A stretch of DNA of 64,000 nucleotides from Agapetus fuscipes (Eukaryota; Arthropoda; Insecta; Trichoptera; Glossosomatidae), in NCBI GenBank assembly GCA_951799405.1, contig OX637339.1, forward strand, positions 16,306,001-16,370,000. The letters are read 5' to 3'. A program made the position numbers and the translations under genes. Below are positions 45,801 to 57,800 of this stretch, in pieces; position 1 is the stretch's first letter; the number at the start of each line of letters is the position of its first letter. The notes beneath the pieces are model-generated. The model did no database searches. It saw only the letters and a list, made by a program, of their open reading frames with translations, and was not told the origin of the DNA.

Positions 45801-48800
45801 CCACTACCCAGGTGCAGCGACTGAATGATGACCGCAACACTGTCATGAATATCGTCAGTAAGTTCGATGAAGTCAAAACGGATTGTATCAAGGTATCCAG
45901 AGTTGGAAGAGTGGCGGCTGACAAAGTAAGGCCTGTTAAAGTTTCCTTTGCTGATTCTTCGGAGGCCAGATATGTGCTGCGTAATAATAGGCTTCTTGGC
46001 GATGGTGTGCGAGCTAAAGCTGATCTGACTCTCTCACAGAGGGAACATCTACGGGGTCTATGGAATGAAGTCGAGGAGAGGCGAATGGCTGGTGAGGAGG
46101 AGCTGACGGTGAAATTTTTCGATTCAATTCCAAAGATTGTAAAGCTCCGAAAAAACTTACCAGGAGAATCGGCGCAACTGCCTACTATCAGAACGTCCGT
46201 GGAGTAAACACAAAACTATCTGAATTATCTATTAGTGCATCTTTAACTTCATATGATATATTGTTTTTTACAGAAACCTGGTTGAATGAAGGTGTGCGTG
46301 ACGGAGAGCTTGGTTTTGACCGTTACTGTGTGTATAGGAGAGATCGTGATCGTAAAGATAGTGGCAAGTCCAGGGGAGGAGGTGTTATGATCTGCGTTGC
46401 CAAAAGGTTCAGGTCCTGTATAATAAAATGTCTGAACACTTCATTGGAGCAAATATTTGTTAAAATCATTCTCCCGATTGGAATTTTAATTGTGGCTTGC
46501 GTATATATTCCGCCAGGTTCAGACTCTGAATCCTACTCCAATCATTGTAAAGATATGGAAAGAATCCGTTTTAAATATCCAGACGCTAAAATCTTGGTTG
46601 CTGGGGACTACAATTTGCCGGGTGCCAAATGGTGTGAGTGTGAGGCCAATGCGGTGATAGACGATGAGTGTACCGCCGAAATTAAAAACATGTCCTCGTT
46701 CCTTGGTTTGGTTCAGTGTAATCTGGTACGTAACAGTTTAAACCGATTACTGGACTTAATATTTACAGATATTGATGGTCTTAATGTTTCCACAGCCGCG
46801 GAGATCATCCTGCCGGCTGATGCCCATCACCCCCCATTAGAGATAGATTTTATTGTGAATTATGAAAGGGAGTCCTTGCCGAAAAGAATTACAAAAAACT
46901 TCAAAACTTGTGACTACGACGTCATAAATAACCATCTTAATGAGGTTGATTGGTCTTTCCTTGATACAAATACCGACGTAAATGAAATTGTGTCACAATT
47001 TTACAACGTTATAAATAGTTCCGTTCACGATTTTGTGCCTATCAAACGGCCACCATGGGGGAACTACCCCAAATGGTTCACACGCGAACTTGTTGATAAG
47101 ATTAGTTTGAAAAAAAGATTGCATGCCCAGTATAAGGCAACTGGGGACCCCAGTGACTACGAAGCATTCAGTAGGGTAAGAAAGGAGTGCCAGGTGCTTT
47201 CAGCAGCGCTAAAACGTGAATTTTATAGAAACATAGAGAGTCAGTTACCAGGAACCTCCGTGAATTTGTATAAACTTGCCAAATCTTTAAAAGACGATCA
47301 TAGCGATTACCCGAAAATAATGTATTTCAATGACAGGTCTGCCAATAGCGTGAGTGATGTAGTGGACTTATTTAGAAAATATTTCCTGTCAATCTACGAG
47401 GACGTTCTCATGGGTGTCAACACTCCGGCGCTCCCGCTGACTGATCGAGTTCATATCGCGCGTGTGATATTTTCCGTGTCGGACGTGCAGCGTGGTATTG
47501 ATTCGCTGGATACTAATAAATCTGCAGGTCCTGATCAACTGCCGCCTGTTTTTATTAAGAATTGTTCAAATGTTATGTGTTGGATTTTACAAAAAATATT
47601 TAATAAATCTATTGAATCGGGAATTTTTCCAACAGCTTGGAAATCTAGCAACATTATTCCAATTTTCAAAAAGGGAGATAAATCTGATGTCACTAGCTAT
47701 CGCCCAATATGTATACAATCCTGCATACCGAAGTTGTTCGAATGTATTCTTCTCAGTAAGATTAAGAGTGACTTAGCACTCGTTATATCGGACCAACAGC
47801 ATGGTTTTATGCAAAACCGATCGACCTTGACAAACCTTTTGGAATTTCATTGTGATATCATGGATGCTTTTGTTACCAGGAGTCAGACGGACTGTGTATA
47901 TACAGACTACTCCAAGGCGTTTGACCGCGTCTCCCATACAATATTGTTGGCAAAGCTTCTTTCTCTTGGTATTGATGGTGCACTCCTTGCGTGGTTTTCG
48001 AGCTATCTTGCTGAAAGGGAACTTAGGGTTTGTGTGTCGGGCGTTGTTTCATCTCCTTTTTTGGCGAAGAGCGGTGTGCCGCAGGGCTCACATCTCGGAC
48101 CCATTTTGTTTAATATATTTGTCAATGATCTCCTGAGCGGGTTTGACGGGGTGAGATTTGTCATGTTTGCTGATGACTTGAAAATTTACAGAGTGGTTAA
48201 CTGTATTGGTGACTGCGAGATATTACAAAGAAATATTGACGTGCTTTATGACTGGTGTGTGAAGAATGATTTAACTTTAAACATAGAAAAATGTCAAGTA
48301 ATGCGTTTCCACAAAATTAAGAATCCCACGGTGTACCCTTACTCGATTGATGGTACACAGCTTATGTCGGTTGCGCAAATCAAAGATTTGGGAGTATTGT
48401 TGGACGCGGGATTAACATTTGTACCACACATAAAGGCAACTGTGGATAGGGCACTCAGAACATTAGGATTTTCCTTACGACTGTGTGAAAAATTTTATAA
48501 CGTGCACACCTTTATTTATATTTTTACAAGTTTGGTGAGGCCATTGCTGGAGTATAACTCCGTGTTGTGGTCTCCTCACTACCAGGTACATATACGTAGT
48601 ATAGAAAAGGTACAAAACAAACTACTTCGCTTTATCAACTTCAAACTCGGAATACCCATCTCGGATATCAATTATAACCAACTCCGAGAATCGTATAAAC
48701 TTGCACCGCTCTCGGCTCGGAGAAGTGCTGCTGACATGGTTTTTCTATACAAACTCATTAATGGCTTGACCGACGCGCCCCAACTCCTATCAAAAATTAA

Positions 48801-51800
48801 TTTCCGTGTCCCAATAAGGAACACGCGTAACGTGGATACTTTTGATGTGGCAGACTGTGCCGTGAACTACCAGTATTACTCGCCTTTTCAGCAACTGCCC
48901 AGGGAGGCGAACAAGCTGGAGGTTGATATTTTCTCCACGGGATTCTATACATTTAAAAAAAAAAAAAATAGTATGTAGGTATCCGCATTTTGTCGGTCTC
49001 TCATCATCCATTCTTTCCACAGGCCCAAGCCATCTCAACACATTTTTTTTTTTTGTACCTTTAGTTTCACATCTTCTTTCTTTCTTTGCACAACACATTG
49101 TAAATTGTATGTTGTATTGCATTGTATGAAATTTTTTTATAAAAAAATCCTTGAAATTTTAAATGATCTTTTGTTTATTCTATTAATTTTAGCAAATTTT
49201 ACACCTGATTTAGTATATTATGTTTGTGACAACCCTGATCAAATAATGAAGATTTGTTGTTTATTACAACAATTTTTGTATACAACAATTGCTTACACTG
49301 GTTTATGGTTTTTGAATTATTATTTTTAAAGTTTATTGTTATTATTTTTAAATTGTTAGTTCTATTGCTTTATAACCATCGTATATTTACATCTTTGTAT
49401 AATATTTATGTGTCATTTATTTGTGTTATATTTTAAGATATTAGTTTTATACCTATAGATACAGTACCTACTTATGTACCTACATATTTATATTTATCGC
49501 AATGTTGTAAAAGGCTATATAGCCGTTTATTCTTCTTAAATAAATAAATAAATTTGAAAATATTTTTGTTTTGACGTAAATTTTGAAAAAAAAAATGGCA
49601 ACTAAAGTGAACGTCAAGGACCTCAAAGTCACTGAGCTTAAAAATGAGCTTCTGGAGAGGGACCTGGAGACCTCAGGAGGAAAGGCAGCCTTACAAGCAC
49701 GCCTCATAGAGGCCTTGGAACAGTCAGGCGAAGACCCGGCATATTTTGTCATGGCGTCTGGAGGGGACCGCGCCTTGGACGAGCTAAATATCAGCATCAA
49801 CAGTAACCTGACAGGACTGAAGACTGAGATGGCTGACAACGCCAAGACCCTGGAGGAGAAGATGGCTGACAACGCCAAGACCGTGAAGGAGGACCTGACC
49901 GGGCTGGAGGAGAAGATGGCTGACAACGCCAAGACCCTGCAGGAGAACCTGACGGACCTGAAAGTGGAGATGGCTGAAAACGCCAAGGCCCTGCAGGAAG
50001 ACCTCGCCAACATGAAAGAGAAGATGAACGAGAATCTCACAACCCTGAAGGGAGAAATGGAGGAGAAGATGACAGCCCTGAAGGGGGAAATGGAGACTCG
50101 GATGTCAAATCTGGAGGTACATCTGCGTGCCGAGCTGGCCGACAAGGGCCAGATGGAGTCCACCAGAATATCCCCCAAAGGCCTTCACGACGAGACCGAC
50201 CAGGGATGCTCAACTCCAACCAGGGTCACTAGAGGGGATGATGACCCTTCGCTGGCGAAGCACAACCTCCCGACCTTCGACGGGAAGACGTCGTGCAAGA
50301 CAATTGAACCCTAATTTCGTAACAATTGGCGTCAGGTGCGGAATTGTCAAGAAAAATTAAGATCTTCTGTCTAAAAATAAATAAAATAAATTAAATAGTG
50401 TTAAAATGAACTTTATTCAAATTGAACTTTGTGTGAACTGACTTTTGTGAAAACAAGTGTTTAAATAAATTTTTGTTAAAAGAAAAGACGCAAAAGCAAG
50501 TTGCTTATAAATTCTGGAACATCATATGGAACATAATTCTGGACATAATTCTGGACATAACATAATGACTATTTTACCGCATTGAGAAAGTCATCAAATT
50601 GGACCATAGTTTTTTTATTATTGTGTGTGATTAAAAAAATAAAATAAATAAATAAAAATCTTGAAAAATATTACAAAAGAACGTTCCAGATTCATCGAGA
50701 AAAAGTTTTTGAATAACTATCCTTTGTTTACAAGTGTGTGAATGTACATTAAGTACCTACCTGTGTGTTTGAAAGACTTGAGACGAAATAAATAATTATG
50801 TACTATCAGACATTATTATGTTAAAAATATTGGTGAATTAAAAATAAATATTAAAAGACAGTACCTACCTACCAATCAGTGTAATCAGACAAATTATTAT
50901 TTTTGCTAAAGTACGTATTCAAAACAGCTATATATATAAAACTCAAAACTTGTATTAAATAAATTTGAAAATATTTTTGTTTTGACGTAAATTTTGAAAA
51001 AAAAAATGGCAACTAAAGTGAACGTCAAGGACCTCAAAGTCACTGAGCTTAAAAATGAGCTTCTGGAGAGGGACCTGGAGACCTCAGGAGGAAAGGCAGC
51101 CTTACAAGCACGCCTCATAGAGGCCTTGGAACAGTCAGGCGAAGACCCGGCATATTTTGTCATGGCGTCTGGAGGGGACCGCGCCTTGGACGAGCTAAAT
51201 ATCAGCATCAACAGTAACCTGACAGGACTGAAGACTGAGATGGCTGACAACGCCAAGACCCTGGAGGAGAAGATGGCTGACAACGCCAAGACCGTGAAGG
51301 AGGACCTGACCGGGCTGGAGGAGAAGATGGCTGACAACGCCAAGACCCTGCAGGAGAACCTGACGGACCTGAAAGTGGAGATGGCTGAAAACGCCAAGGC
51401 CCTGCAGGAAGACCTCGCCAACATGAAAGAGAAGATGAACGAGAATCTCACAACCCTGAAGGGAGAAATGGAGGAGAAGATGACAGCCCTGAAGGGGGAA
51501 ATGGAGACTCGGATGTCAAATCTGGAGGTACATCTGCGTGCCGAGCTGGCCGACAAGGGCCAGATGGAGTCCACCAGAATATCCCCCAAAGGCCTTCACG
51601 ACGAGACCGAACAGGGATGCTCAACTCCAACCAGGGTCACTAGAGGGGATGATGACCCTTCGCTGGCGAAGCACAACCTCCCGACCTTCGACGGGAAGAC
51701 GTCGTGGGAGGAGTATTTGACCCTCTTTGAAACGGCTGCCATGATGGGAGCCTGGAGCCAGCAGAAGAAGGCTTCGGTTCTCAGCCTGTCGCTCCGAGGA

Positions 51801-54800
51801 GACGCTCTCAGGGTTCTGCAGGCCATACCCCTGGACAACCGTGGTGACTTTGGGCAGCTGAAGCAGCGCTTGGATATGCGCTATGGCCACAAGTGCCTGG
51901 AGCAGCTGTACAAGTCGCAGCTGAACACAAGGGTGCAGAAGCCCAACGAGAGCCTCCAGGAGTTTGAAATGGACATCGCCCGCCTGGTACGAGACGCTTA
52001 CCCGACAGCCTCCGACGACATCTGTGAGAGCTTGGCAGTGGACAAGTTCCTAAATGGATTGCGGGAATGGGAGACGCAACAAGCCGTAAAACTGGCCCAT
52101 CCCAAGGCTTTGAACGAGGCGCTCAGCCAAGCTCTCGAGTTTGAGGCTGTCAAACAGTCCATCAGGGGCCACGCCAGGGTTCGTGCAGTCGAGGCAGAGG
52201 AGGTCAAGCTACCTACAACCGAGGAGCTAATTGAAAAAGTGCTGGAACGTCTGAGACCTCGAAGACGAGACCCACGCTGCTGGAACTGCGGACAGCTGGG
52301 CCACCTTAGCACCAAGTGTCCCAAGCCTCAGAAACCCAGAAAACAGGCTGCGGAAAACTAGAAAGGGTTAATGGGAAGGGGCAACCGTTGACCCACGCTG
52401 GAGAGGCCCTGAAATCTGCTGCTACTGTCGCAACCGTGAGAGGAAAAGCCAGCAGCATTTTTATCAATGGCATAATAGATGGAGTAACTCGTGAACTACT
52501 GGTGGACACGGGAGCAACCAGGACAATTCTGAGACGCGACATAGTGGCACGAGGTAAGCAGATTGCACCAACAAAGTGGTCTCTGCACACCGCCACGGGA
52601 GAGTCAGCACAGGTGTATGGGGAGACGATTGCCACCTTCCAAATTGGCAGCACCACTTTTGATCATCGGACGTTGGTGGCCAACATTGAAGAAGACGTTA
52701 TATTGGGAATGGACATACTGGACAGATTTGGGTGCAGTTTAAATTTAAAGAAAGGGTCCATTAAAATTGGAAATGAAGAAGTCATCCTGCAAAGACGGAA
52801 AGAACTGGCTGCACGTGTTATCCTAGCCAAGAATACCGAAGTGAAGGGGCGATCCGAGATGATAGTGAGTGCCCGCCTGGATTCCAGTAGTACAAATGAC
52901 CAAATCTGTATGATAGAACCGGAGAACATGGACAATGTTAACAAAGGAGTCATGGTGGCAAGAACAGTGATTCGCGCAAAGGAGACCATTCCTGTCAAGA
53001 TCATGAATGTGAACAGCTACCCAGTTAAAATGAATGAAGGTTTTGTTTTGGGCAGATGTGAGAGGATAACTTCCATTGTGCAACAGATGACAAACATGTC
53101 ATGCGAAGGAAACAAATTGTCAACACAATTGGAAGCCCTGGTCCACGACGCTTCCCAAGGTCTAACCGAGGAAAACAAACGGAGAGTGAGGAGTTTGATC
53201 TGCCGCTACCAGAACATTTTCGAGGACTCTAATGGCCGTCTGGGAAGAACCAAGGTAGTGCGACATAGCATAGACACCGGAGAAGCGAGACCAATAAAAC
53301 AGGCTCCAAGAAGACTACCCTTTGCAAAGCGGGAAGAAGCTGACAAGATCATCAAAGACATGAGCAAGGATGGCATCATAGAACCATCAAGTAGCCCTTG
53401 GACATCCCCGGTGGTACTGGTGAAAAAGAAGGATGGTACCACGAGATTTTGTGTGGACTACAGACTGCTCAACGATGTTACGAAAAAGGATAGTTACCCT
53501 CTGCCAAGGATTGACGACACCTTGGACACATTGGCAGGATGCACCATTTTTTCCACATTGGACCTGAAAAGTGGCTACTGGCAAGTTGAATTGGATGCCA
53601 AAGATAAGGAGAAAACTGTATTCTCGACTGGATCTGGACTTTGGCAGTTCACCGTGATGCCATTTGGCTTATGCAATGCCCCCGCCACGTTTGAAAGGCT
53701 GATGGAGAATGTGCTGCGAGGACTGTCATGGGAAACCTGCCTGGTATACTTGGATGACATAATCATCCTGGGAAAGGACTTCAACCATCAGTTGAGAAAT
53801 CTGGAGCAAGTTTTCGGGCGACTACAAGACGCTGGACTGAAGCTCAACCCGAAAAAGTGTAACCTGTTCAAGAAACAAGTAAATTACCTGGGACACATAG
53901 TTTCTCAACGTGGAGTTGAAGTTGACCCTGCCAAAATCAAGGCAGTAAGAGACTGGCCCGTGCTGAAGGACAAACATGAAACTAGGAGTTTCCTGGGGCT
54001 GTGCACTTATTACAGGAGGTTTGTGCCAAGATTTGCGGACATTGCAAAACCGCTCACCAAGCTTACGGAAGAAAACACTCGCTTCCATTGGAGTGATTCC
54101 TGCGCACAAGCATTTGAAGAGCTTAAGGGAAGATTAACAAGTGCCCCCATCTTGAGCTACCCACGAAAAGATGGAAAGTTCATCCTGGATACCGACGCTA
54201 GTAATGTGGGGATAGGAGGCGTCCTTTCCCAAATACAGGATGGGCATGAGACTGTTCTGGGTTACTTCAGTAAAGTGCTTTCCAAGCCAGAACGAAATTA
54301 TTGCGTGACCAGACGAGAGCTTCTTGCCGTGATAAAATCAGTGGAACACTTCCGCAAATACTTGTACGGGAGAAAATTCACACTACGGACTGATCATGCT
54401 GCACTGGTTTGGCTTCTGAAATTCAAAAACCCAGAAGGGCAAGTGGCTAGATGGATTGAAAGGCTCCAGGAGTATGATTATGACTCCGAACATAGACCTG
54501 GCACGCTTCATCGAAATGCGGATGCATTATCCAGACGACCATGCGCCAGTGACTGCAAACATTGCAGCAAGATGGAGGACAAGGTAGCAATTGTCCAAAG
54601 GACGACCACCGAAGATGAGGACTGGCAAGATGAAAAATTGGCGCAAGACCAACTGAATGATCCGGACTTGAAGTATGTGATGGAATGGGCGCGAGAAGGA
54701 GAAAGGCCAACCTGGGAAAAACTCGCCCCCTTATCACCAACTGTCAAGGCTTATTGGGCTCAATGGGGATCCATAGTGATAGAAGGAGGGTTCCTGAAAC

Positions 54801-57800
54801 GAAAGATCGAGAAGGAAGACGGCACACTTAGAAGAAAGCAAACCCTCGTTCCGAGGAGCCGAGTACCGGAAATCCTTGGACTGCTGCATGGAGGAACTTC
54901 TGGAGGACATCTAGGCGTTAAGAAGACGCTGGAGAAAGTGAAAGAGCGATTTTACTGGATCAACTGCAGCGAAGACGTCAAAGATTGGTGTCGAAAATGT
55001 GTAACCTGTGCAACGGCCAATGGACCGCAAAGGAAAAGGCGAGCACCAATGCGTCAGTACAATGTTGGCAGCCCCTTTGAAAGAATTGCCATCGACATAG
55101 CTGGCCCATTTCCTACAACTGAGAAGGGTAACAAGTACATCATGGTGGTGATGGATTACTTCAGCAAGTGGGTGGAAGCTTACTCAATCCCTAACCAAGA
55201 GGCCGTAACCGTGACTGAAGTTCTAGTTACCGAATTTATCAGCAGGTTTGGCGTACCCCTGGAATTACATTCTGATCAGGGAAGGAACTTTGAAGCTGCT
55301 ATCTTCCAGCAAATGTGTGAGCGGCTAGGGATCTACAAGACTAGGACCACTGCGCTACATCCACAGTCTGATGGAATGGTGGAAAGGATGAACCGTACCG
55401 TGGGGAGGTACTTAGCCAAAGTAGTGTCCAGCCATCAGCGGGACTGGGACCGACATCTGCCTTTGTTCTTATTGGCTTACCGGTCGGCTGTTCAGGAAAC
55501 GACGAAGAAGACTCCCAGCAGCATACTGTTTGGGCGAGAAATGCGACTTCCTTGTGATCTCAAATTTGGCTGCAAACCAGGTGAAGACCTAGCCGGAGAA
55601 GACTATGTGACAGACCTTCGCAGGAGGCTGGATGACATCCATGATCAGGTCCGCATGAACATCGGGGAAGCCAGCGATCAAATGAAGGAGCGCTATGACA
55701 CCAGAGCTGACAGCATGGGGTACAAAGCTGGTGACTGGGTGTGGCTTTTTGACCCCAAGAGGCGCCAAGGATACTGTCCGAAACTTCAGCGTTCCTGGGA
55801 CGGGCCGTACGAGATCTTGGAGCGCATCAACGATGTGGTCTACCGCATAAAAAGAGACCAAACGGAAAACCAAGGGTCGTGCACTACAATCGCCTCTCAC
55901 CATACCTAGGCGATAATGATGACCAACCAGCCCAAAAAGTACGACAGTGCGTCGCATCCGAAAGATCACCAGCCTTTGAGACGTTTTGGGAGAACGCGAA
56001 GGCAGGGCAGAAGTTTCGCCATGGAGTGACCACAGAAGTCCACAAGGACTTATTTGAGGTCACTAGGGACCACACACTGGCATGCAGTGTACCGGAAGAT
56101 CTAGATATGTCTAGAGGAATTGCACGGGTCTTCCGATACAAATTCGGAGAACCGCAACCCTCGAGCAGCCCGCAAGGAAGAGCTCTGAGACTACCGAAGG
56201 GGCGTCAACAAGCATACTGCCTGGTTGTCCCGGATTCCAGCAACCTGGAAGAGGACTACAAGGCATTGTGGGACGGCCTTGTTGAGCTGCGTGACTACAT
56301 GTTGGAGGATCAGCAGGCGCGTCTGGCAATACCGAAGATGGGTGGCGGCCGCGCTAATCGAGACTGGCGGATAATCCGGAGTATGATTGAAGCAGTGTTC
56401 TCGGGAGTCGGCATCAGCGTCATGGTGTGCTGCGAGCAAGCGCAGCCGAGAGCCAGTGGGGAGAAATCCGTGGACTGCCACTTCTTCCTGACCACAGGGT
56501 GTCGACGTGGATCAGCATGCCCCTACCTACACAGAGTCAAGACTGTTCCGGGACGAAACAGTCTAGGTGGGGGGTAGTGTTATGTAAATATAAATATTGA
56601 AATAAGTATGGGTAGTTATAGTGTTATGTAAATATAAATATTGAAATAAGTATGGATAGTTATAGTTATAAGAATCCTCAAAAGTATTGGTAGGTAAGAT
56701 CGATAATTATGTATAAGTGTAGAATTCTCTAGGCTAAGTAGGTATTTGTTATAATTATAGGAATACTGTATTGCATTGGTAGGTAGGATTTTGGTTGTGT
56801 CTAGGTAGTACGTGAAACATCGAGAAGTAATAATTACTCTGGAACCGTCTGGCGACTTTAGTTCTGGATCATACTGCTCTGAAGAGTATAAAGGTGCGAA
56901 TGGCCTGCAGAGCGGGCCAGTATCATAGCGACTAACAAACACATCGAAGCCATCTGATCAGTGAACCGAAACCAATGGAATAATCGAGAAAGTAGTGTGA
57001 AAATAAATTTTGTAACTGTGTAAAATAAATAACTATTGAAGAAGACCTGTGTATTTTTAATTTGAAGACAATTGAACCCTAATTTCGTAACAATACCAAG
57101 AGATCCAAAGCATTTTTTGGTAGAAACTTATTTCAAACATTACTATTCGGATCTCCAGTGCCTGTGTGAGTGTCAATCCCTCCATTCCGTACACAGCATT
57201 GCCGTTTTCACCCAAAAGACAAAAGAGAGCCTTTAGTCTTAAAGTAGAGATGGTAGAGATGACAATAACTTACTTGAGAGGCTCCTTCATGGATGGTTCC
57301 CAGTCCAGGGGCTCTGCCACCACTCTCCTGGAGCGACGGGACCAAACAACGCTCAGCTTGTTGGGTTTCCTATACAACAAACATCATTGTAATTATGTAA
57401 AATATGTTAAAACATATAATATGCATTAATTAATAGACTGCAACCAAAAGGATTTTTGAGGGGTATTCGGGTGGATGAAGAAGAGTTGGAAGACGTAGAC
57501 TGGGATGGCAGGATAAGGTAAAAAAAGATGCCAATCAGCTGCTTCGAGTGACTATCTGGAAAGACGCAGCAGGACACTAGGAAGCAGCAAAAAACTAGAT
57601 TTATGGCGGCATATGGTGGGATGCTAGATCTATCTAATTTTCCAACCTCCCCAACCGCAGTGCGTATTGGCGGGACTCAAATTCTTGGCATTTTATTTTT
57701 GGAAATTATAATGATATTTTTATTTTTACTACTTAAAAAATATATGGTTGTAATCCTTAAAATGTACTCTACACAACCATAGTATTTTCAACCGTTTTCC

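Larger units (their letters stand above)
45471..49552 (+). mobile_element. APE-type non-LTR retrotransposon, 5'-truncated (4.08 kb)
   Basis: Comparison with the undisturbed duplicate leader (join at 50963/50964) fixes the insertion limits. A TAAATAAA-type target duplication is confounded with the (TAAA)n tail. ORF1 is open to the left edge, so the 5' end is missing, as usual after target-primed reverse transcription. ORF2 is intact. Motifs fit the Jockey/CR1 superfamily; the clade is unresolved. Confidence 0.9.
44317..57092 (+). mobile_element. Ty3/Gypsy LTR retrotransposon (12.8 kb with nested LINE)
   Basis: Bounded by 515-bp LTRs that match wherever compared and flanked by ATAC (44313-44316 and 57093-57096). 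Order: 5' LTR, leader with PBS, truncated gag copy split by a LINE, second LTR tip, PBS and leader, full gag, pol, macrodomain-CCCH frame, G-rich polypurine tract and 3' LTR. Without the LINE and the 1.41-kb duplication the element would be about 7.3 kb. It lies in EHBP1 intron 2, antisense to the gene. LTR identity implies a recent insertion. Confidence 0.95.

Noticed and set aside
49480..51589. Two 227-232-codon minus-strand frames
   Set aside because: Antisense of the repetitive Gag coiled coil, present in both duplicates for that reason.
55879..56577. Envelope gene of an errantivirus
   Set aside because: No signal peptide, furin-like site or transmembrane segment; the motifs are those of a macrodomain and CCCH finger.
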